Positions 54,204-61,380 of a stretch of DNA of 64,000 bases are shown here, in pieces (the stretch's first letter is position 1; the number at the start of each line of letters is the position of its first letter). This DNA comes from Bradyrhizobium neotropicale (GTDB lineage: Bacteria; Pseudomonadota; Alphaproteobacteria; Rhizobiales; Xanthobacteraceae): contig NZ_LSEF01000025.1 of assembly GCF_001641695.1 (NCBI RefSeq), forward strand, positions 129,297 through 193,296, read 5' to 3'. The notes beneath the pieces are model-generated. The model searched no databases. It was not told where the DNA came from and was given only the letters and a program-made list of their open reading frames with translations. Made by a program: the position numbers and the translations under genes.

Positions 54204-55255
54204 GGCTTGGCGGCCTTGTTGCGGGGATAGTCCTTGGCTTCCGCCGTGCGAAGATCATAGGATTTGCGGTAGACCGATGATCGCGCAGCCGGGAACGGGT
54301 CGTCCGATACGCGCATGCCTGGCGGCAGGACGGTGGGATCGAAGTTGATGTCGCGGCAAGGGCCATCCCGCTCCGGCTCGATCCGCTGCACGACCAGCGT
54401 TCCGACCTCTACCGTGCGGCGGCCCTGTGGCCACGCTTTGCTCGGATCAGCCGTAGGATCGCTGGGGTCGGCGACCGTGACGAGCATGGTCCAGCGTTGC
54501 GGACCGGCGGTCCGAACCCGCTCCGTGATCTCCTGCTCGAGGAAGTCGGGACCACGCTCATCGAGCTCGGCTTTCGAGACCGGTATGGGCTTGGCCGACG
54601 GCAGCAGCGACCATCGCACGGCGTGCTCGGTGCCGCTCGCATTCGTGAAGATGAAGCTGTTGAGGCCGTTATACGGTTCCTCCGCATAGCTGCCGGTCCA
54701 GGGCGCCGTCTTGGCCCAGCTCGCGAACCCGGCAAACTCCGGATTCGCGCCGACGAACGCCTTCATCGCCTCAGGGTTCTTGCTACCGGCAGCCAGCAGG
54801 AGATCGTGAAATGCCTGGGGCGTGGAGACCGCGAAGACCGGCGGGTTGATCATCGCGGTCCGCCATTCCTCGCCTTCCGCGGGCGAGATCATCAGCCCGA
54901 GGCCACGCACCCGCACCGTCGCGTCCACTGCGTTGGGGTCGGCCGTGCCGAGATTGAAGCGACCGAGGGCCGGGTAGCGGCCTTGCGCGAAGGCCTTGGC
55001 ACGGGAAAGCTCCACGCCGTTTCCGTTCGCTTCGAACACGCCGGTGAAACAGATTCCCTTTGCGTGATTTCGCCGGTACCCGGGCGGCGCGCCGCCTGGC
55101 GGCGCCAGCGCCTCGATCATGCGTCCCGGCGTGAGCCGCCCGGGAGAGAGCCATCCGGCGGAGTACGCGAAGGCGGCGGCGCCGCCCCCAAGGACGGCCG
55201 CGATCAGGACGAGCGATCCAAGGCTGGACCGTGGTAGCTTGCCTGACTGCTTCAT
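54200..55255 (-). CDS. Catalase-family peroxidase, exported (SrpA-like)
   Basis: The 351-residue protein has an N-terminal membrane anchor or signal (LGSLVLIAAVLGGGAAAFAY). A short catalase core follows with catalytic His in RRNHAKGICFTGVFEANGNG, GRFNLGTADPNAVDATVRVR and the proximal Tyr region SSVYRKSYDLRTAEAKDYP. It is much shorter than true catalases, as the family's peroxidase branch is. AAGGAGACGG precedes the ATG. It probably reduces peroxides in the periplasm using electrons from the b561 partner. Confidence 0.9.
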   Translation of the reverse strand: MKQSGKLPRSSLGSLVLIAAVLGGGAAAFAYSAGWLSPGRLTPGRMIEALAPPGGAPPGYRRNHAKGICFTGVFEANGNGVELSRAKAFAQGRYPALGRFNLGTADPNAVDATVRVRGLGLMISPAEGEEWRTAMINPPVFAVSTPQAFHDLLLAAGSKNPEAMKAFVGANPEFAGFASWAKTAPWTGSYAEEPYNGLNSFIFTNASGTEHAVRWSLLPSAKPIPVSKAELDERGPDFLEQEITERVRTAGPQRWTMLVTVADPSDPTADPSKAWPQGRRTVEVGTLVVQRIEPERDGPCRDINFDPTVLPPGMRVSDDPFPAARSSVYRKSYDLRTAEAKDYPRNKAAKP

Positions 55256-55615
55256 TCCGTCTCCTTGAGATGTGCGTGATCAGACGCCGGCGGTCCGATA
55301 TTCGAGTTGGTCTCCTTGTAGTCTGCCCCCTTGGCGGCGATCTTCCCAAACCTGTTGCCAATTTCGGGAAGGCACGGCGCGCACGCGCGAGACGGCGGTC
55401 GGACCCGTCGTAGGCGAGTTATTCCCGGCGGGCCGGGCCTTTTCGAAAAGATTCGTGCTTTTTGGAAAACGCTCACCAGGAGCGAAAGACCCGCCCTGCC
55501 CTGCATCTTATTCCGGACATTGCTCGCTCAACGCGGCGCAGCCAGCCGCGAGGCGATGCAGTTGTGCCGTAGGGCGCAGCGATGTGCGGAAGGCTTGAAT
55601 GCGATTGGGAATCGA
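55256..55615. promoter_or_regulatory. Divergent region, peroxidase / short-chain dehydrogenase
   Basis: These 360 bp hold both promoters. A minus-strand frame 55252-55506 ends in an ATGA overlap with the peroxidase start and its last 37 codons look protein-like (GKIAAKGADYKETNSNIG), but its first half is noise, so a gene is not claimed. The palindrome CTTTTCGAAAAG lies at about 55438-55449. Confidence 0.35.
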
Positions 55616-56509
55616 ATGGGCAAAGTGATCATCGTCACGGGGGCTGCGAACGGAATCGGAAGAAGCGCGTGCACGGAACTGGCGCGGGCGGGACACACGG
55701 TTTACGTCTCAATGCGAGAGACGAACGGTCGCAATGCGCATCATGTCGAGGAGATCAGAGCAGAAGCCATCAAGGATGGCCTCGATCTGCGTGCGATCGA
55801 GCTCGATGTGTCTTCCGAAACATCGGTCAATTCGGCCATTGACAGCATCATTGACGAAAATGGCCGGCTTGACGTGGTCGTGCACAACGCCGGTCAAGTC
55901 GTGTACGGACCGACGGAGGCCTTTACGGCGGAGCAGCTCGCCGAACTCTACGATACCAACGTGCTCAGCACGCAGCGCGTCAATCGCGCAGCACTGCCGC
56001 AATTGCGCAAGCAGGGCCAGGGCCTGCTGATATGGATCACCTCCAGCAGCGCGCGCGGCGGTTCGGTGCCGTTTCTCGGTCCCTATGCTTCGTCAAAGGC
56101 GGCTGTGGATGCATTGGCGTTGAGCTACGCCGGTGAGCTCGCACGCTGGGGCATCGAAACCACGATCGTCGTTCCCGGCGCTCTCGGTCCCGGCCACTAT
56201 GTTCGCTCCGGCAGACCGCTCGATACCATCCGGGCGGAAGAATATGCGGACGGTCCGACTGCCGACGTGAGCGAAATCGCGCTCGCGGGCCTCGCTGAGC
56301 TTTCGCCCCGGGATCCGGCCCCACAAGACGTCGCGCGCGCAATCGCAAACGTCGTGGACACGCCGTTCGGGCAGCGTCCATTACGGGTTCATTTCGGTGC
56401 CGACGACGACGGAGCTGCAGTCGTCGATGCCGTCGCGGATCGGATACGGACGGAACTGCTGCGCCGGATCGGGCTCGCCGATATTCTCAAACCGACGATC
56501 ATCGGATAG
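55616..56509 (+). CDS. Short-chain dehydrogenase/reductase
   Basis: The 297-residue cytoplasmic enzyme has the cofactor motif VTGAANGIGRSACTELARAG at residues 7-26, the NAG motif HNAGQVVYG, a serine in TSSSARGG and the Tyr157-x3-Lys161 pair in YASSKAAVD. It ends in a C-terminal extension (RTELLRRIGLADILKPTIIG). Substrate unknown. The ATG at 55616 starts the Rossmann fold; the 95 codons of open frame before it are arginine-rich and not conserved. Confidence 0.88.
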   Translation: MGKVIIVTGAANGIGRSACTELARAGHTVYVSMRETNGRNAHHVEEIRAEAIKDGLDLRAIELDVSSETSVNSAIDSIIDENGRLDVVVHNAGQVVYGPTEAFTAEQLAELYDTNVLSTQRVNRAALPQLRKQGQGLLIWITSSSARGGSVPFLGPYASSKAAVDALALSYAGELARWGIETTIVVPGALGPGHYVRSGRPLDTIRAEEYADGPTADVSEIALAGLAELSPRDPAPQDVARAIANVVDTPFGQRPLRVHFGADDDGAAVVDAVADRIRTELLRRIGLADILKPTIIG

Positions 56510-56800
56510 GCCAGGTCAGTCTCCCAGATGGACAACCATCTTCGGGCGATCCCGAGGAAGAGGACGATGCCGAACTGAACGAGCGCAGCTGTGGTGCTTT
56601 TCCAGAATCGACAGCTGTTTTCTGAAAATCCAGCATGCTCGTCCGAGCTCGCGGAGCTGCGCTCGAATTGTGACACGCATGTCATGCAGGTGATCCTTTA
56701 CCGCCGCAACGTCGGCTGTTAAGTTGAGATTGCCTCTACGTTCACACGTCTTGGCGTGCTCCCAAGCCTTTGAACGCCACAGGTCGGCCGTCGGCTCAAT
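56510..56800. other. Intergenic before STAND regulator 1
   Basis: The 291 bp contain no supported gene. A large minus-strand frame (56516-57361) is the antisense shadow of the regulator and this gap. The promoter of the regulator is likely here, but no site is recognised. Confidence 0.3.
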
Positions 56801-59692
56801 ATGCCCCAAATGGATTCCCGCGATCAGAGCAGCAGCGTTGCAGTCGCGACTCAACCCGCCGCTTGCGGAGTTTTCGCGTTTGGCCCCTTTCGCCTGGATC
56901 CCGCGCGGAGACGGATCGAAAGGGATGGCAGGCCCGTTCAACTGTCGGCGCGCGCATTCGACATTCTTCTCGTATTGATCAGGCACGCAGGCGCCGTCAT
57001 CAGCAAGAGCGATCTGATGGCCAGAGCATGGCCTGGTGCCAGCGTCGACGAAGGCAGCCTGCGTGTTCACGTCGCGGCGCTTCGCAAGGCGCTCGGAGAC
57101 GGCAACGCCGGCGCCAAATATCTGAGCACGGTGTCCGGACAGGGCTACTGCTTCATCGGATCCGTCGCGCGCCTGGAGCGCGCGCAGCCCACGCCGGTCA
57201 GTTCCACTCACGCCGACCATCTTCCGGCGCTTCCCCGCCAGGTGGTCGGACGCGAACAGACCATCCAGGAGATAGCCGAGAAGCTGACGATCCAGCGCTT
57301 CGTCACCATCGTCGGTCCCGGCGGCATCGGCAAGACGACGGTCGCCGTTTCCGTTGGCCACGCCCTGATCGACGAGTTCGCCGGCCAGGTCTACTTTCTG
57401 AGCCTCGGCGAGATCGGCGATGCCGCTCTCGTGCCTGACATCACCGCGTCAGCGCTTGGGCTGCCGGTTCGATCAAACGATCCTACCGAAAGTCTGGCGG
57501 CTTTCCTGCGCAACAGGCGAATGCTGTTGATCCTGGATTGCTGTGAGCATGTCATCGAAACGACGGCAGCACTTGCCGAACGCCTCTACAAGGAGGCGCC
57601 CGAGCTGCATATCCTGGCCACGAGCCGCGAGTTGCTGCGCGTCGAAGGGGAGCACGTAGATCGTCTCCCGCCCCTCGCAGGTCCACCGGAGGACGCCGAT
57701 CTAAGGGCTGCGAGCGCGCTTACCTATCCCGCGGTAGAACTTTTTGTGAAGCGCGCGATCACCGGGGGCGATAATTTCGAGTTGACGGACGCGAACGCGT
57801 CGGACGTCGGCAATCTCTGCCGTCGGCTCGATGGAATACCGCTCGCAATCGAGCTCACCGCCGGCCACGTCTGCGCATACGGCATCAAAACCACGGTCGA
57901 GCTGCTCGACAAGCAGTTCAATCTGCTATGGGAGGGGCGACGTACCGCGCTGCCCCGACATCGGACGCTCCGTGCAACCATCGAATGGAGCTACAATCTT
58001 CTATCCGAATCGGAACGCGTGATCCTCAACCGGCTATCCATATTCGTCGGCAGCTTCACTCTGGAGGCTGCCCGATCAGTCGCCGGTTCCGGGGCTGCCG
58101 ACGACGACACAATCACGACGACGCTCGCCAGTCTCGTTGCCAAATCGATGGTGGCGTTCAACGCAGGCCCGCAATCCAGTCGCTATCGGCTTCCGGACAC
58201 GACGCGGGCCTACGCGCAGGAGAATCTTGCCGCCAGCGCGGACGCCGGCATGATGGCGCGCCGCCACGCCTCCTACTTTCTCGGCCTGCTTGAAGCCACG
58301 GGCGACGAGCGGGACGAAGATCTTTCGGCGATCGCCGATCAGTCCGGCAACATACGCAGCGCGCTAACGTGGTGCTTCTCAGATCAGGGAGACCGAAGAA
58401 CCGGCGTGGCCCTCGCTGCGGCATCGATACCGCTCTTCTTCAAGCTGTCGCTATTGACTGAATGCCAGCTGTGGCTCACGCGCTCAATCAAGGCGCTGGA
58501 CGAAACCGACGGAAGCGTCAGGCACGACCTCGCACTACATGGCGCGCTTGGGTCGGCCCGGATGCTCACAGGGCAAATCGACGAATTGGGCGTCAATTGC
58601 CTCAACCGGGCAATCGCGTTGGCGGAGAAGATTGGCGACGTACCCGGGCAGATCGGTCTGATCGGCCGGCTGCACTTGCTCCAGTTGTATATCGGTAACT
58701 TTGACGATGCGCTGAGTACTGCCAGGCGCGGCGAAGCCATCGCCCTCACCAGCGGCGATTCTGTTTCGGTGGCGCGCATGCGCGTATTGCTCAGCATTTC
58801 CTGCCAATATCTTGGCGACATTTCCGCTGCCCGATCGCACATCGAAGCCGCGTTGTTGCATTTGAACCTGGAACACGACGACTATAGCGGCATGGCGCTC
58901 GAGTTTCCGCAGTGCGCTCAAACCACTCTCGCTCGCATCCTCTGGCTTCAGGGACATCCCGATCAGGCCACGGAAACGGCGCGGCGAACCATCTCGGACG
59001 TGATTGCACTGAACGATCCGATGACGCTCTGCAGAGCGCTGCCCTGGGCATTTGGTGTCTTCCTTTGGAATGGGGACCTTGGGGATTGCGAGGTGCACTT
59101 GGACAGGCTCATCGCGGAAGCCCGCAGACTGGACCTCACCATCCTCCAGACGATCGGCGAGGCCATGAAGGGCATCGCGCTGCTGGGGCGGAGCGAGACC
59201 GGTATCGGGCTCGCCATGCTGAAAAGCTCTGTAGAGAAGCTGCAGAGCCGGCATTTCAGCGCGGCGGCGGGACTTTGCGCGCCGCTCGCCGAAGCTCTGG
59301 CGGTCGCAGATCACGGCGATGAAGCACTCGACATCATCGATGAGGCGATTGCCCGGGCTGGGCATCGCAACTTCATGGTGGACATGCCCGACATGTTGCG
59401 GGCAAAGGCGGAAGTGCTGATGCGCAAGGACAATCGGAACTTCCTGCAGGCGGAGCAGTGCCTCAGGCAGTCGCTGCAATTGGCCCGACGTCAGGGGGCG
59501 CTGGGTTACGAACTGCGTACGGCGATCAGCCTTGCAAGGCTATGGCTGCGACAGGGCCGCCGTGCAGAAGCGCACGACATGCTCGCTCCAATCTACGGAC
59601 GATTTACCGAGGGATTCCAAACACGCGCCCTGAAGGCGGCCAGAGAGCTGCTCGCCAAATCGAACTCTTCGGGTTCGTTCGCGGCCGGTTGA
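56801..59692 (+). CDS. Winged-helix / STAND ATPase transcriptional regulator (1)
   Basis: The 963-residue protein starts with an OmpR-type winged helix (FRLDPARRRIERDGRPVQLS, SLRVHVAALRKALGDGNAGA, SGQGYCFIG). It continues with a STAND-type NTPase with Walker A at 172-179 (GPGGIGKT), Walker B at 242-247 (LLILDC), then LDGIPLAIELTAGHVCAY and RTLRATIEWSYNLLSESE. It ends in a long alpha-helical TPR-like region (about residues 500-960). It should be an inducible DNA-binding regulator of the AfsR/MalT-like kind, with the ligand unknown. It converges with the Bug receptor gene, with stops 9 bp apart. Confidence 0.88.
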   Translation: MPQMDSRDQSSSVAVATQPAACGVFAFGPFRLDPARRRIERDGRPVQLSARAFDILLVLIRHAGAVISKSDLMARAWPGASVDEGSLRVHVAALRKALGDGNAGAKYLSTVSGQGYCFIGSVARLERAQPTPVSSTHADHLPALPRQVVGREQTIQEIAEKLTIQRFVTIVGPGGIGKTTVAVSVGHALIDEFAGQVYFLSLGEIGDAALVPDITASALGLPVRSNDPTESLAAFLRNRRMLLILDCCEHVIETTAALAERLYKEAPELHILATSRELLRVEGEHVDRLPPLAGPPEDADLRAASALTYPAVELFVKRAITGGDNFELTDANASDVGNLCRRLDGIPLAIELTAGHVCAYGIKTTVELLDKQFNLLWEGRRTALPRHRTLRATIEWSYNLLSESERVILNRLSIFVGSFTLEAARSVAGSGAADDDTITTTLASLVAKSMVAFNAGPQSSRYRLPDTTRAYAQENLAASADAGMMARRHASYFLGLLEATGDERDEDLSAIADQSGNIRSALTWCFSDQGDRRTGVALAAASIPLFFKLSLLTECQLWLTRSIKALDETDGSVRHDLALHGALGSARMLTGQIDELGVNCLNRAIALAEKIGDVPGQIGLIGRLHLLQLYIGNFDDALSTARRGEAIALTSGDSVSVARMRVLLSISCQYLGDISAARSHIEAALLHLNLEHDDYSGMALEFPQCAQTTLARILWLQGHPDQATETARRTISDVIALNDPMTLCRALPWAFGVFLWNGDLGDCEVHLDRLIAEARRLDLTILQTIGEAMKGIALLGRSETGIGLAMLKSSVEKLQSRHFSAAAGLCAPLAEALAVADHGDEALDIIDEAIARAGHRNFMVDMPDMLRAKAEVLMRKDNRNFLQAEQCLRQSLQLARRQGALGYELRTAISLARLWLRQGRRAEAHDMLAPIYGRFTEGFQTRALKAARELLAKSNSSGSFAAG

Positions 59693-59701
59693 TCGGCGCC
59701 C

Positions 59702-60697
59702 TCAATCGCGCGTAAGTCCGATCGCTTTGACGACGGGCGCCAGGTGCGCCAGCTCATCTTCCACCAGTTGCTGAAATTTCTCCGGGCTGGAATCGGCGTC
59801 CGGCTCCATGCCTTGCGAACGGTAGGTTTCCTGCAACGCCGGATCGGCCATCGCAGCACGGGTTGCCGCGGATATGCGATAGACGATCGCATCCGGTGTC
59901 GCCTTGGGCGCGAACAGGCCGAACCATCCGGCATATCCGAGGTCGGGCATGCCAGCCTCGATGACGGTTGGAATGTCCGGCGCACCGCCGAGCCGCTTCT
60001 GGCTCGTCACGGCAAGCATGCGCAGCTTGCCGGCGCGGTGCAACTGCACGAGGTGACCAGATACGACGGCGATCATGGCCGGGATCTGACCGCTGACGAG
60101 GTCGTTGGTCGCAGGTGCCATGCCCCGGTAGGGAACGTGGACAAGATCCAGCGGGACGCTCGATCGCCGCCTGAACATCTCGCCGACAAGATGATTGCCG
60201 GTGCCGACCCCCGGAGTGCCATAGGAAAGCTTGCCGGGATTGGCTCTCGCGTAAGCGGCGAGCTCCTGGAGGTCCCTCACCGGGAGCGAGGGATGTACGA
60301 CGAAAGCAAGCGTGCTGGTGATCAGGCGATAGACAGCCCGGAAATCGCGAACCGGATCGTAGGCAGGACGCACCGAGGACAACGGAATCATGACCTGGGT
60401 GCTGCCATTGCCGAGCAGGAGCGAATAGCCGTCGGGCGCACTCTGGGCCACCATGGCGGAGCCAACGGAGCCACCGGCGCCACCGACGTTCTCGACATAG
60501 ATCGGGCCGAGCAGTGATGCGATCCTTTCGGCCCAGGGCCGGCCGATCTGGTCGCCCGAGGCACCCGCCGCATACGGGATCACCAGCCGGATGGGACGGG
60601 AGGGGTAATCATCGGCGCCTGCGCCGCCGGACCATGCGACCAGCGCGGCAAGGCGCGTGGCCGTTACGAGGAGTTCTCGCCGTGACAGAAGGTTCAT
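59702..60697 (-). CDS. Bug-family tripartite tricarboxylate transporter substrate-binding protein
   Basis: The 331-residue periplasmic receptor begins with a twin-arginine-like signal (LLSRRELLVTATRLAALVAW). The Bug/TctC pattern follows: YPSRPIRLVIPYAAGASGD, VENVGGAGGSVGSAMVAQSA, DGYSLLLGNGSTQ and YGTPGVGTGNHLVGEMF. It binds a carboxylated solute. No TctA/TctB membrane components are nearby, as is common for this family. The STAND regulators on either side may control it. Confidence 0.93.
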   Translation of the reverse strand: MNLLSRRELLVTATRLAALVAWSGGAGADDYPSRPIRLVIPYAAGASGDQIGRPWAERIASLLGPIYVENVGGAGGSVGSAMVAQSAPDGYSLLLGNGSTQVMIPLSSVRPAYDPVRDFRAVYRLITSTLAFVVHPSLPVRDLQELAAYARANPGKLSYGTPGVGTGNHLVGEMFRRRSSVPLDLVHVPYRGMAPATNDLVSGQIPAMIAVVSGHLVQLHRAGKLRMLAVTSQKRLGGAPDIPTVIEAGMPDLGYAGWFGLFAPKATPDAIVYRISAATRAAMADPALQETYRSQGMEPDADSSPEKFQQLVEDELAHLAPVVKAIGLTRD

Positions 60698-61380
60698 TTC
60701 GCGCGCAATTGAGAGAGTGCATCGTTGATCTTACAGCAACGCAGCGCGAGGAGATATCGCTCAGGGGATAGGCTGCATTGCATCGATCGGACGACAGCGA
60801 CCACCGAGGACGCGACCGCAATCCGATCTGCGTGGCATCGCCCCGGGACTTCCCGCCACAACGGTGGCAGGCCTGCCAAGCGCACTGGGATGGGGCGCGT
60901 GCGACGGCGCGCGCGCAGCGGCGAAGAATATCGAGATCGCAATCGCGACACCGCAGTTGCGTATGACGGCGAGCAAGAAGCGGGACACTGGTGCCTCCAT
61001 GTCGCTCGAGTCATGCCTCGATGCAACAGGCTGGTCGTTCGAAAGCGCAGCTTTTGTTGTCTGTACGCATGGAATCGGAGCGTGGATTTCCGATCCCCAA
61101 GAGGTCGCCCCTGCTTCGGGTCGGCTCGCATCTCGCATCGGGACGCCGTGCGATCCTGATAGAAGAGCGCGGAGCCGAAAGACCCCGCCGGCGCGCCAGG
61201 GCATCCTGATCCGGCAATGAGACACCGGAGCAAGCGCCACACCACGCTGCGGCATGAGGCGCGGAACGATGAGCAAGTTGCGGAAGTTCTGGAGCACGGG
61301 GGCTGCGGCGCTCGACGAGGCCGCACGCACATCCGACTGCATGGGTCGGATGCCGCCCCCGGGGCATCCACCGCTGCAAC
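60698..61380. other. Intergenic between Bug receptor and STAND regulator 2
   Basis: The 683 bp lack a well-supported gene. A minus-strand frame 60761-61000 would encode a 79-residue product with a hydrophobic start (VIRNCGVAIAISIFFAAARA) resembling a signal peptide, but the rest is arginine/proline-rich. It may be a degraded gene. Other frames in the region are noise. Confidence 0.3.

Noticed and set aside
60761..61342. 193-codon minus-strand gene
   Set aside because: Composition is noise-like except a short hydrophobic segment; no ribosome site or recognised motif.
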